A DNA stretch of 58,608 bases, taken from contig JAJFFH010000001.1 in the NCBI GenBank assembly GCA_021776735.1, positions 1 to 58,608 on the forward strand, written 5' to 3'. The first letter of the stretch is position 1. Every line of letters begins with the position of its first letter. The notes under the pieces were generated by a model. The model searched no databases. It saw only the letters and a list, made by a program, of their open reading frames with translations, and was not told where the DNA came from. This DNA is from Planctomycetota bacterium. Its GTDB lineage: Bacteria > Planctomycetota > PLA2. Of this stretch, positions 1-8,744 are shown piece by piece. A program made the translations under genes and the position numbers.

Positions 1-515
1 GTGTAGAACGCGATCGCGACGGCGACGCAATGTCCCGGTAGGTCGGGCCGCGCGTAGGAGCGCACGAAAATCCGGAGCGGTTCGCGTCCCGGTGCGTCCG
101 ACCCCGCGGCCATCGCCTTGCGGATGCGCTGCCACGCCGGCTGAAACGCAGCGGGCGGTTCCTTCATCTCGGCGACGAACTCGCGGATACGCGCACCCGC
201 AGAACTCTCGCAGATGAATCCCTCCGGGGTGTACTCCGGCACCGGCTCCGTGATGCGCGGCGTGATCATTCGGCAACAGACGCGGGGCTTGAGGGGCTTG
301 TCGTTGCAGACGCGCGTGAAGTAGAACCCGCGGGGTCGGCCAGGCGGCCGATCGGTAGCGAAAGGGGGGGCGGGGGCCGGGATTCGGGCCGTGCCAGCGG
401 TGCGCGTGGGCGTGTCGGCGTAGCTGCCATCGTCGGGCGCGCCTGAAAACACGCCGCTCACGACGGCGATGCCGCCGCCAAGGATCACGATCGCGAGCAG
501 GCCAAGCCGAGCCAT
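1..515 (-). CDS. Secreted protein of unknown function, 3' part missing
   Basis: This is the first 171 codons of a reverse-strand gene that runs off the left edge of the window; no stop is reached. The N-terminus (MARLGLLAIVILGGG, then small residues up to about residue 25) is a signal peptide or membrane anchor, followed by a Pro/Ala/Thr-rich linker (residues 30-55) and a globular part with several cysteines (VCNDKPLKPRVCC near residues 65-78). I recognise no family. The start has no Shine-Dalgarno sequence, but TAACAC lies exactly six bases upstream (522-527), which fits the leaderless pattern seen at other genes here. The reading frame is open and codon use is normal for high-GC DNA, so I take it as real. 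Confidence 0.7.
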   Translation of the reverse strand, partial: MARLGLLAIVILGGGIAVVSGVFSGAPDDGSYADTPTRTAGTARIPAPAPPFATDRPPGRPRGFYFTRVCNDKPLKPRVCCRMITPRITEPVPEYTPEGFICESSAGARIREFVAEMKEPPAAFQPAWQRIRKAMAAGSDAPGREPLRIFVRSYARPDLPGHCVAVAIAFY

Positions 516-994
516 GCAGTCGTGTTACGCGCGTGCTCGACGACGGCGCTCGTGTTGTCTGGTTACCGGCAATCCCTCGATCGCGCGGGAATCCACGCGG
601 AACGCGATTGCGCGTCATGCCCAGGTACGCCCCGGTTGGAGCCCTCAGACCCGCTCCAAGAACGCGAGCAGCGCGGCGATTTCCGCAGCGGAGAGTGCGG
701 CTGTAGTGGTGGAGGTCGGCACTCGGCATCGTGATGGAGGAGCGTGGGTTCGACTTGGCAAACGCAAGCGTGACCGTTGTTCACCTCTCGCGAATCGAAT
801 TGCACGGAGACGAGTCCGGGTGTTCGGGAACTTCTTATCCACGAGATCACCGTCGCTGCCGGAACAGGTCTTGTCGTGCGTTTCATCGACTGGCCGTCGA
901 TAGAGGGACTTTGTCGGCGTTCATCGGCGGCGTCGATTGGTGCGTGGCGTGGCGGACCTGGCCTCGCGCGCGTCGAACCCCGGCGTGACGCGCG
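516..994. other. Gene-free stretch
   Basis: Short open frames exist on both strands, but none has a start context or a recognisable product. Nothing else is supported except the TAACAC -10-like hexamer at 522-527 belonging to the gene on the left. Confidence 0.5.
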
Positions 995-2620
995 CTACTT
1001 GGGCTTCGACGGCGGTGTCCGCCGCAGTGTCACGTCGACGCGGGTCTCGTGCTCGCCGCTGATCTCGATCTCCCGCGCGACCGTGACGTAGCCGGGCATC
1101 TCCACGCGGAAGTCGTGGCGGCCGCTGGACTTGGCCTTGTACCGCAACCGGTACCGGCCGCGACTCCACGTGTCGATCGAGGCGCCGGAGCCCGCCGGCG
1201 CGCCCTGGCGCCGCGCCCACACGTGCAAGTACGGCCTGGCGGGACCGGGCGCATCGCCCTCGGCGAACGCGACGTGCACCTCAAGCAGCAATGCCCCCGA
1301 CAGGACGACCTCGACCTCGTCGACGCCGGGCGCCGGCACGCGCGCGCGACCGGTCCGGCCCTCCCAATCGCTCGTGCTGCCCTCCGTGGCGTAGACCTGG
1401 TGGGGCCGGTTGCTCAGGCTCGCGGCGCGAAACCGGCCGGCCGAGTCCGACCGCGTGCTCCGCGACCCGCGGTGAGCGTCCGACTCGCGCACGTACACCT
1501 CCACGTCCGCGACGGGCGCGCCGTAGCGGTCCACGACGCGGCCGCTGATCCACTGCGCCGCTGGCAGCCGGATGTCGCCGAGCTCGATGACGTCGCGCGT
1601 CGTGGCGGGAATCTCGACCTCGCGAACCCTGGTGCCGGGGCCGCGTACGGTCAGCCGTCCGCCGCTGTCCTGGGCGTCGGGCACGACGAAGCGGCCATGC
1701 GCGTCACCGTCGATGCGCCGCGTCTTCCAGGGGTTGTCCCGTACGTAGGTGACGCGCCCGCCGGCGATGGGATTCCCGTCGGTGTTGACAAGCCGGCCTT
1801 CGATCCGCACGGCGCGGCGCAGCACGACCTCGACGGTGCCCTCGCGCGCGGCATCCAGCTTCAGATAGCAATCCCCGGCGAGGTAGCCGTCGGCCCGCAC
1901 GCGCAGGAATACCGCCTCCGCCGACCTCTGCTCGGGCGCGGTGGGAAACTCGAATGCGCGGCCATCCGCTCGAACGGGGGGCACCCACGAGCCGTACGGA
2001 CCAATGCTCGAAAAGCCGGTCGCGATCGGGTCCGGCACGACCATGTCCACCGTGCACCCGGGAACGACGTGCCCGAGGCTGTTCGTCACGCGGACGCGGA
2101 CGGGTACGCCCCGCGCAAGTTGGACGCGGAGCGACCGCGCGCCCGTCCCGCGGACGTGGATTGCGTCCGATATGCCGGCGTCCGTTCCGCGCGCCGCGAG
2201 CGCGTGCACGCCCCAGGAGCCGGCGACGGGCAACGTCAGGCGCGCGTTGCCCCGATCGTCGGTCCGGGCGCGCCCCTTGGGCGGTCGCGGATCCTTCGCG
2301 TCCCCGAACATCTCCTTCAGGTACGTGTCGTGCACGACGATCCACACGTCGGTGCCCGCCGCCGGACGACCGTCGGCCTCGACGACCGTGACCACGAGGT
2401 CGAACGTCGGCGGTTCGGCGGCGGGCATCGCCAGCGGCTCGTCCGGAATCGCGGCGCCCGCCTCGGTTGGCGCGTCCTTTGGTGCCGGGTCCACGGCCGT
2501 GCGTCCGCGGCTCGCCACCGCGTCCGGCCGCTCCCGCCGGCCGCTCTCCTCCGTCTCCCACCCCAAGAGAACCGTGACCGACGCGACCACCAACGCGAGA
2601 AAGAGCAAGACGCGCCTCAC
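995..2620 (-). CDS. Surface protein with repeated carboxypeptidase-regulatory-like (Ig-fold) domains
   Basis: The 541-residue product begins with an N-terminal membrane segment (RRVLLFLALVVASVTVLLG), then a low-complexity linker and at least four beta-sandwich units of the carboxypeptidase-regulatory-like type. The units show hallmark turns such as GRLVNTDGNPIAGGRV and GRVVDRYGAPVADVEVYV, each followed by a 'D..GRF' segment. These domains are usually extracytoplasmic structural or binding modules. The domain set resembles the C-terminal halves of the two ECF-sigma fusions in this window (12190-15384 and 39884-43096), but no sigma region is present. I chose the GTG at 2620 because it places the hydrophobic segment at the N-terminus; a GTG at 2680 in the same frame would add 20 residues. 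It stands alone, with gene-poor DNA on both sides. Confidence 0.75.
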   Translation of the reverse strand: MRRVLLFLALVVASVTVLLGWETEESGRRERPDAVASRGRTAVDPAPKDAPTEAGAAIPDEPLAMPAAEPPTFDLVVTVVEADGRPAAGTDVWIVVHDTYLKEMFGDAKDPRPPKGRARTDDRGNARLTLPVAGSWGVHALAARGTDAGISDAIHVRGTGARSLRVQLARGVPVRVRVTNSLGHVVPGCTVDMVVPDPIATGFSSIGPYGSWVPPVRADGRAFEFPTAPEQRSAEAVFLRVRADGYLAGDCYLKLDAAREGTVEVVLRRAVRIEGRLVNTDGNPIAGGRVTYVRDNPWKTRRIDGDAHGRFVVPDAQDSGGRLTVRGPGTRVREVEIPATTRDVIELGDIRLPAAQWISGRVVDRYGAPVADVEVYVRESDAHRGSRSTRSDSAGRFRAASLSNRPHQVYATEGSTSDWEGRTGRARVPAPGVDEVEVVLSGALLLEVHVAFAEGDAPGPARPYLHVWARRQGAPAGSGASIDTWSRGRYRLRYKAKSSGRHDFRVEMPGYVTVAREIEISGEHETRVDVTLRRTPPSKPK

Positions 2621-2898
2621 GGCCTCCCATGATGCCAGAAGCAAGTGCACGCGTGCCGCTCGAAAGGGTGCTACTGCCACTTCGTCTACAACGGACCTTG
2701 GAGCGCGAAGTGCCGGTGTCCGGGCAGACGGGCGCCGCGGTCGTGATCGGTCGGGAGGACGTCACGGCTCAGCCGCTCACGCGGCGCGCGTGTACCGGTG
2801 CAGACCGCGGAGGTACGGCACGAGCAATCCGTACGCGATCCAGGCGCGAACTGCGCCGCATGATCTTTTTCGGGGAGTCCTCGCTTCGTTGTGCTGTG

Positions 2899-2945
2899 CC
2901 GAGTACGAGCGCGCACACCAGGCGTCGGGAACGAGCGGGTCACAG
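2899..2945 (+). pseudogene. Relic of an integrase-type transposase C-terminus
   Basis: On the plus strand the codons read EYERAHQ and, after a one-base shift, GVGNERVT. This matches the tail motif (HYHAERAHQGLGNER-like) of the integrase-core transposases whose other pieces lie at 3904-4516, 8655-8724 and 12049-12099. No other part of the element is recognisable between 2681 and 3117, which otherwise holds no supportable gene. Confidence 0.55.
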
Positions 2946-3117
2946 GACGTGCTTTTTCGTCGCCATCAAGAGAAGAGTGAGCCGACCAATCATGCCCTTG
3001 GAACGGCCCGGGTCGCCGGGTTGCATGCGGAACGACGAGCGGCCGTGTGCCTCCCTGGGGCTGTCCCCGCTAAGCTGAAGACTCAGTCTGTAGCCGGAAC
3101 ATGCCGAGGGACCCAGG

Positions 3118-3642
3118 ATGGACGACGAGAGAATCCACTCCAGGGAGCTGTCCGGATCGACGGTTTCCGGGCGGATCGGTCCATACCGCATCAAGCGGCT
3201 TCTCGGCGAAGGAGGAATGGGGCAGGTCTACCTCGCCGAGGGGCCGGACGGTGGTCAGGTCGCGCTCAAGGTGCTGGCGGCAGCGCTCGCCGACTCGGCG
3301 CTCGCGGAGCATCTGAAGCGGGAAGGGAAACTCCTCGAATCGATCGACCACCCCCACGTCGTGCGCGTTCTGGACCACGGCGCGGATCGGGACACCACCC
3401 TCGTGCATCCGGGCGGCCTTCTCATCTGCGACGCCGGCTCGCGGCGCCTTCGCCAAGTCGATCCCGTCACCGGCCTCGTCACCACGGTCGTGGGCACGGG
3501 CGAGTCGGGCTTCAACGGCGATGCCATCCCGCTCGAAAACGTACGGCTGGCCCCGGAGCTGATCGACACGGATTCCCGCGGACGGCTCTACGTCCTTGAC
3601 GGCACCGGACGCGTGCGTCGGTTCCTCCTGGGCGAGCCGTGA
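3118..3642 (+). CDS. Truncated Ser/Thr kinase N-lobe joined in frame to an NHL-repeat end
   Basis: This 174-residue frame starts like a bacterial Hanks-type kinase: YRIKRLLGEGGMGQVYLAE (glycine loop, residues 23-41), VALKVL (ATP-binding lysine K51), an alpha-C glutamate (E69) and DHPHVVRVLDHG. It then stops being a kinase at about residue 92. The rest (GGLLICDAGSRRLRQVDPV...GDAIPLENVRLAPE...GRLYVLDGTGRVRRF) is the end of an NHL beta-propeller. The catalytic loop (HRD), DFG motif and whole C-lobe are absent, so it cannot be an active kinase. The simplest reading is an internal deletion that fused the two ends of a longer kinase-NHL gene while keeping frame. GAGGGA sits nine bases upstream of the ATG. 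It may be a pseudogene that happens to stay open. Confidence 0.6.
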   Translation: MDDERIHSRELSGSTVSGRIGPYRIKRLLGEGGMGQVYLAEGPDGGQVALKVLAAALADSALAEHLKREGKLLESIDHPHVVRVLDHGADRDTTLVHPGGLLICDAGSRRLRQVDPVTGLVTTVVGTGESGFNGDAIPLENVRLAPELIDTDSRGRLYVLDGTGRVRRFLLGEP

Positions 3643-3798
3643 TCGTGCGCCTCAGCGGACGTCGACAAGAACAGCGTGGCGGCGATCCGACGCTGTTGTT
3701 CCCGGGCGGAGGCGGTTCGGGACGGCTGAGTTTCGGATAGGGCGCGCTTGGGAGTTCTACGCGATGCTGCGTGCTTGCCCACGACGTTGGCGGGCTGG

Positions 3799-3903
3799 AT
3801 GAACCGGCAGCAACAGGACGTGATCGCGTCCCTCGTCGAGGAGAACCGCGTCCTGAAGGAGCAGCTCAAGGCCAAGCGGTTCCGGCTCAACGACGATCAG
3901 CGG
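3799..3903 (+). pseudogene. N-terminal fragment of a transposase
   Basis: The plus strand encodes MNRQQQDVIASLVEENRVLK and then EQLKAKRFRLNDDQR, the typical first about 35 residues of an integrase-core insertion-sequence transposase. At codon DDQR the similarity ends and the sequence runs directly into the reverse-strand transposase fragment 3904-4516. Two IS pieces are therefore joined tail to tail. Confidence 0.65.
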
Positions 3904-4516
3904 ATGCCGGGTCACGTTGACGTGGACGATGCGGCGCCGATCGTGCGAGAGAACGACGAAGACGTAGAGCAGCCGAAACGTCAGCGTCGGCACGGTGAAG
4001 AAGTCGCAGGCCGCGCTCACGCGCATGTGGTTGGCGAGAAACGTGCGCCAGCTTTGCCTGCTCGACTTGCGATCCTTGCCCGCGACCATGTAGCGCGCCA
4101 CGGTCGAGGTGGCGGCCTCATGCCCGAGCAGCGCCAGCTCGTCGCGGATACGGGGCGAGCCAGAGCGGGTTTCTCCATCGACATGCGTCGAATCAAGTAG
4201 ATGAGCTTCCGATCAATCGGCGGTCGGCCCGCCTTGGACCGCGACTTCCGCGCCAGTAGTACTGGAATCCGTGGCGGTGCCAGCGGACGACGGTCCCGGG
4301 CTTCACAACGACGAGATGCTCTTTCCAGTTCCTGAGCAGCCGTCGCATCAGAATCCAGAACGCACGGTCGCTGTCCTCGAGCTTAGGCCGCCTTGCGTTG
4401 CGCCGCAGGACGTTGGACGTTGAGCTGCTGCCGGAGACGACGTTCTCCAAGGCCAGGCGTGCGCGGTCGGCGGCGAGAGCGCGGACTAGCGCGAGCATAT
4501 GTCGGACGAAGCTCAT
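3904..4516 (-). pseudogene. Frameshifted, truncated integrase-core transposase
   Basis: Read on the reverse strand, the gene starts MSFVRHMLALVRALAADRARL, has a helix-turn-helix part (RAFWILMRRLLRNWKEHLVVV, KPGTVVRWHRHGFQYYW) and then needs a frame change to continue as RSKAGRPPIDRKLIYLIRRM. A second shift leads into PRIRDELALLGHEAATSTVARYM and ends with the first part of the catalytic core, CDFFTVPTLTFRLLYVFVVL and VNVTRHP, including the first catalytic Asp. The remaining DDE residues are missing because the element is cut off at 3904. This is an IS481/IS3-like integrase by motif; exact family assignment would need a search. It is clearly dead: two frameshifts plus a 3' deletion. Confidence 0.75.
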
Positions 4517-4604
4517 CGCCGGACGATGCGGGCGCGACTCGATTGACGCCAGCGGCGTGGCGGCGTACAGTCAAGAACTCACGTGATGAGCGGAGAATCG
4601 CGGC

Positions 4605-5076
4605 ATGAATCTAGTTTTCGGTAAGAACAGGTGGCGGTCGGGCGGCTCGTTCTTTCCCGGGTGGCACGATTGGAGTCAAGACCGCGGCCCGTTGCCGCGC
4701 GCGGTCGGCAACGCGGTGCCGTTTCGCATGACGGCCGCGATCAGCATCGGACCGCGCGTCCACGTTTTCGGCTGGGTCGCCGCCGAACGGGGCGGGGCCG
4801 GATCGGCTTGTCGAGACCTTCTGGACCGGGAACCGGTGGAGCGCGGCCTTCGTGCACGACAGGCCGGCGGCCGATCTCGGCGTGGGCACGGCCGGCGCTG
4901 CCGTCGCCCGCTTCGGCGCCTATCGTCGAATGAGCGTGATCTGCCGCGGCTCGGATGGCAGCATCTGGGAGCGTGCCCGTGAGTCGGGCACGCCGGGCCT
5001 TCGCGAACCGCTGGGTTTGGAACGACTTGTCGCCGACGCCGTAGCCTGCACGGTTCACCACGATCTCGCCCACGAC
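4605..5076 (+). pseudogene. Decayed PLL/tectonin-like beta-propeller gene with a frameshift
   Basis: From the ATG at 4605 one frame reads PGWHDWSQDRGPLPR, AVPFRMTAAISIGPRVHVFGW and VAAERGGAG. Near 4790 the pattern moves to another frame: GPDRLVETFWTGNRWSAAFVHD, AGAAVARFGAYRRMSVICRG and SDGSIW. The alternation of 'Gp.r..vF' and 'W' residues is that of PLL-like or tectonin propeller blades. The second frame is continuous with the TIR gene that follows, so the decayed gene abuts it without a clear boundary. Assignment is by eye and the family call is tentative; the frameshift itself is clear if the call is right. Confidence 0.4.
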
Positions 5077-6207
5077 ATGGCCCACGACATCTTCATCAGC
5101 CACTCCAAGAAGGACAAGCACGTCGCAAGCGCCGTCGTGCACGCGCTGGAAGAGGCCGACGTCCGCTGCTGGATCTCGTATCGCAACATCGAGGAGGGTG
5201 CCGACTGGGACGAGTCGATCGTGAACGCGATCAAGACGGGCACCAAGGCGATGGTGCTGATCTTCTCCGGCAATTCGAACCGGTCCAAGTGGGTCAAGCG
5301 CGAGATTCTGCTCGCCGTGAGCCGCGAGATTACCGTCGTGCCGTTCCGGATCGAGGACATCGAGCCCGAGGCTGGCCTCGAGTTGCATTTGGCCGCGACG
5401 CATTGGCTGGACGCGATCGCACCGCCCATGGCGCAGCATCTTCAGAAGTTGGTCGAGCGCATCCGCGGTCTCGTGTCGGAAGCGACGCCCCGGTCGGAGC
5501 CCGACGCGCCGCCCAATTCCCGAGCCGAGCCGAAACTGAGGCCCGCGGGGACCGCACCGAGGCCTGTCCGCAGACCGTTCCTTGAGCTGCGCGAAGGCGA
5601 GCGCACAGGCATCGCCGCACTTCGGGTCGCGGGAGTCTTCGCCGCAGTCTGGGCCGCCTTCGCCGTCTGTGTCGTCTTTGTCGTACTGTCCGCTCGCGGG
5701 TTGGCAGACCGCAGTCGCAGTTGGAACCAGATCCTGTGGATCACGTCGGCGCCCTCGCTCGCGGTGTTCGGCTGGTGGATGGGAAGCAACAGGTGGTATC
5801 GCTACAAGTGGGCCCGCGGCTCGATCGGAGGGCGACTGCTGGTGCTGGCGCCGCTAGCCGCGGCCGCGGTCGTCGGCGCGCTCGTGTTCGACACCGATCT
5901 GGTCAGGCGATCCCACTCCTACAGCCAAGGAAAAGACATCCTGAAAACGGTGGTGATCCTAGGGTCGCTTTCTCTGCCCGGTTTCGTGGTGTGGGCCTTG
6001 GGCCCAAGAATGAAGGGTACCGTGATCTCGTTGGTTATCGCTTGGCCCCTCGCCGCCCTGATCGCGAGCGGTGCCGGGTCGCTCGTGCGTTCCGCACTGG
6101 GGTGGAAGGGCGCTTTCGGCATCGGCGCCATGGTGGGGTGCGCCGTGGCCGGTGCCGTTGGGACGTTCGTGACCTCGCTGTTCGTTCTTCATCCCGACGA
6201 ACCGTAG
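5077..6207 (+). CDS. TIR-domain protein with multiple membrane segments
   Basis: The 376-residue product opens directly with a TIR domain: HDIFISHSKKDKHVA (beta A), RCWISYRNIEEGADW (BB loop) and MVLIFSGNSNRSKWVKREIL. The S-x-W-x3-E pattern puts a candidate NADase glutamate at E76. Residues about 170-370 contain some six hydrophobic helices (for example VFAAVWAAFAVCVVFVVL and GAMVGCAVAGAVGTFVTSLF), so the TIR domain is membrane-bound and cytosolic. TIR proteins in bacteria cleave NAD+ or signal in anti-phage systems; whether this one does is inference. I start at the ATG at 5077, immediately before the first beta strand. The frame is open back to 4852, but the upstream residues belong to a decayed propeller. 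A second TIR-membrane gene lies at 23682-24656. Confidence 0.8.
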   Translation: MAHDIFISHSKKDKHVASAVVHALEEADVRCWISYRNIEEGADWDESIVNAIKTGTKAMVLIFSGNSNRSKWVKREILLAVSREITVVPFRIEDIEPEAGLELHLAATHWLDAIAPPMAQHLQKLVERIRGLVSEATPRSEPDAPPNSRAEPKLRPAGTAPRPVRRPFLELREGERTGIAALRVAGVFAAVWAAFAVCVVFVVLSARGLADRSRSWNQILWITSAPSLAVFGWWMGSNRWYRYKWARGSIGGRLLVLAPLAAAAVVGALVFDTDLVRRSHSYSQGKDILKTVVILGSLSLPGFVVWALGPRMKGTVISLVIAWPLAALIASGAGSLVRSALGWKGAFGIGAMVGCAVAGAVGTFVTSLFVLHPDEP

Positions 6208-6511
6208 CCGCGCGCGACCTGCGGGTTCGCGAGCGCCGGTCGGGTACCCTCGCGGACTGCCGCGAACCGTCTTCGTTTGCGCGCCGCGCTTGACTCCAAG
6301 GGAAACAGCCCGCGCTTTTGTGCCCACGCTGGAAGTCACGCGTTTTTGCCGTCGATCTACGTCCTTTCGCTCGAGGTCCTCGCCGGTTTTCCGACACCGT
6401 GGCCGCAATCACACATTTCCGCGCGAGTAGAGTCCGTGGCGTTTGCGGCCGTCCTGTGGTCGCGCGGTAACCCCCGGGGCGCGATTCGGCTCCGCGGCCA
6501 TCCGGCAGGAG

Positions 6512-8353
6512 ATGTGCGAGACGGCTGGTGTGCGTGCGTTGGGCGTGGTTCTGCTTGTGGCGATGTGTGCCAGCCTGTACTCGGTTCCCGCGGCGCGGCG
6601 CGGTGTGCCTACCCAACGCGTGCCGCGCGCCTTGCCGCGCTTCCCGGACGCGATCTCGACCGGGGGGCGTCGGTTGGCATCGCCGTCATGGACCACGACG
6701 GACCGGGCGGTGTTCCGGTCGTCGCTGCGCCTACAGGTGTTTCGAATCGAACCGGGCACGGACGACACGAAGGACTGGCTGGGCACGACACCGGCCGCGC
6801 AAGGCATCCCGGTGCACGGGGTCTGGGGCGTAGAGGCGCGCGCGAAGATGCCGCTGCGCGCCCTTGTCGCCGCCGTGCGCGGGACCGGCATCCGGGCGCT
6901 CTCGCTCGACGATTGCGTCTTCGAGATCGCGGACCTCGCCCTGCTGTCCGAGTTGCCGGACCTGGAATGGCTCGACTGCGACGGCCGCGGAGTCGGCGGG
7001 GTTGCGCTCGCGCATATCGGCCGTCTCCCAGCACTGCGCTACCTCGATCTTCGCGGCGTGAGGCTCAACGACGGCGATCTTGCCCACCTCGCGGGTCTGT
7101 CCGTCCTCGAGACGCTCGACCTGACGCAGACGTCCGTCGGCGACGAGGCCATGCGCCACATCGCGGCGCTGCCGCGACTGGAGCGGGTCCTGTTGTGGCA
7201 AATCGGACTGTCCGCGGCAGGTTTTCGGCATCTCTTTGACGCACCGCGATTGCGGTCCCTGAAGCTCGGCGGTGGGCTCCTCGATTCCGCGGCGCTCGTC
7301 GGACTGGCCGGACACCCGACCCTCGCAGCGCTTGAGTTCCGTCATCAAAACGACTTCACCCCGGAGACTCTCGGCCACCTCCGCGACCTGCCAGCGCTCG
7401 CGAAGCTCGACTTTCGCTACTGCGACCAGGACACCGGCGAGAAATACGGCGGTGATTTCAACGTGGAAGGCCTCTATCAGATCGGCTCGATCGCCGGGCT
7501 GCGCTTCCTTGGACTCAGGAACACCGGACTTACCGATGCCGGGCTTGCGAGGTTGACCAGCCTGCGAGACATCGAAGAGCTGCGGATCGAAAATGCCGAG
7601 GTCACTGACGCCGGCCTGCAGCAGCTGCGATTCTTCCCGCGCTTGAAGATCCTGACCCTGTCGGACGTGGACATCTCCGACGCCGGAATGCGCGTGTTCC
7701 GGGAACTGCCCGACCTCGTGGAGTTGCAATTGTTCGACCGCAACCGGGTCACCGACATCGGCCTGCGTCACCTGCCGGCGGGCCTCGAGTTGCTGAGCGT
7801 GCACGGCGACGGCATTCGGCGACCGGACTTCGCCCGCTTTTCGGCCTTGCGGCGTTTGTGGCTCTGGGGCAGCCGGCTCGAGGATGCGGGTCTCGCGTCC
7901 GTCGCGGACCTGACGGCGTTGGTCAGCCTGGATCTTTGCGAAACCAGGGTGACTTCGGCGGGGCTGTCTTACTTGCGCCGCCTGCGCTCGCTGCGCGACC
8001 TCGACTTGAGCAACACGCGGGTCGATGATGAGGGACTAGCCCATCTCCGGGAGCTGTCGAACCTGGACTCGCTCGAGCTGGAGGCTACCCGCGTCACAGG
8101 ACCGGGCTTGCGGCATCTGGCGGGGCTGTCGGCGCTGCGCACGCTGGATCTATCGAGGACGAAGATCACGGATGGCGCCCTTGCCGACCTGCCGCCGAAC
8201 CTCGACACGTTGGCCTTGTGCAACACGCCGATCACGGCTGCGGCGCTTCCGCGCGTGCGCCGTTTGAAACGGCTCTCGCGACTGTTCGTGTCCAACACGG
8301 CCTTCCCGCGCGTGAAGCGCATCGGCTTTTGCGACGTCGAGCGCCTTCGGTGA
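6512..8353 (+). CDS. Secreted leucine-rich-repeat protein
   Basis: After a signal peptide (VRALGVVLLVAMCASLYSV) the 613-residue protein consists of about 18 leucine-rich repeats of the planctomycete/AMN1-like type, with a period of about 24 residues, such as LRDLDLSNTRVDDEGLAHL and LSALRTLDLSRTKITDGAL. Such solenoids usually bind protein partners outside the cell or in the planctomycete periplasm; the target is unknown. The ATG at 6512 follows AGGAG with no spacing, so the true start could be a GTG at 6530, which still keeps the signal peptide. The stop codon touches a transposase relic (8358-8528), which suggests that the 3' flank was rearranged; the last repeat looks complete. No partner gene is adjacent. 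Confidence 0.8.
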   Translation: MCETAGVRALGVVLLVAMCASLYSVPAARRGVPTQRVPRALPRFPDAISTGGRRLASPSWTTTDRAVFRSSLRLQVFRIEPGTDDTKDWLGTTPAAQGIPVHGVWGVEARAKMPLRALVAAVRGTGIRALSLDDCVFEIADLALLSELPDLEWLDCDGRGVGGVALAHIGRLPALRYLDLRGVRLNDGDLAHLAGLSVLETLDLTQTSVGDEAMRHIAALPRLERVLLWQIGLSAAGFRHLFDAPRLRSLKLGGGLLDSAALVGLAGHPTLAALEFRHQNDFTPETLGHLRDLPALAKLDFRYCDQDTGEKYGGDFNVEGLYQIGSIAGLRFLGLRNTGLTDAGLARLTSLRDIEELRIENAEVTDAGLQQLRFFPRLKILTLSDVDISDAGMRVFRELPDLVELQLFDRNRVTDIGLRHLPAGLELLSVHGDGIRRPDFARFSALRRLWLWGSRLEDAGLASVADLTALVSLDLCETRVTSAGLSYLRRLRSLRDLDLSNTRVDDEGLAHLRELSNLDSLELEATRVTGPGLRHLAGLSALRTLDLSRTKITDGALADLPPNLDTLALCNTPITAAALPRVRRLKRLSRLFVSNTAFPRVKRIGFCDVERLR

Positions 8354-8357
8354 TCGC

Positions 8358-8528
8358 GTCCTCGAGCCTCGGACGCTTCGCGTTGCGCCGCAGGACGTTG
8401 AGCTGCTGGCGGAGGACGACACTAACGATCGCGAGGCGCGTGCGGTCCGCGGAGAACGCGTGAACGAGGGCGAGCACGTGCCGGAGGAAACGCCCGGCCG
8501 TCGATTGACGCAAGCGGCGGGCGTACAT
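8358..8528 (-). pseudogene. N-terminal relic of the same integrase-core transposase family
   Basis: The reverse strand encodes FLRHVLALVHAFSADRTRLA, VVLRQQLNVLRRNAKRPRLED and then breaks off next to the LRR gene stop. It matches residue for residue the start of the element at 3904-4516 (FVRHMLALVRALAADRARLA...NVLRRNARRPKLED) but is cut earlier. The 8354-8744 stretch has no intact gene. Confidence 0.7.
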
Positions 8529-8654
8529 GCTCAGGGGCTGGCTCCCGGACGAGGCCGCGAGATCGAACAAAGGCGATGTTCGACGACTGGTTCGAGATGC
8601 AGATGTGTTCGGTGGTCGATGGCCTGCGTTTCGGGGAGCCGCTGGCACGGATCG

Positions 8655-8724
8655 GATGTCTTGCGACAGGACGAGCACTACCATGCCGAGCGCGCACACC
8701 AGGGTCTACAATTCTTCCGAAATC
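8655..8724 (+). pseudogene. C-terminal relic of integrase transposase
   Basis: The plus strand reads DEHYHAERAHQGLQFFRNR, the C-terminal tail of integrase-core transposases. It lies 127 bases from, and on the opposite strand to, the N-terminal relic 8358-8528, so the two do not form one simple decayed copy. Confidence 0.6.
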
Positions 8725-8744
8725 GGGCGCCAGCCCAATGCGGG

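Noticed and set aside
1049..2632. Long plus-strand open frame (527 codons)
   Set aside because: Shadow of the 995-2620 gene; Arg/Ala/Pro-rich composition and no start signal or family.
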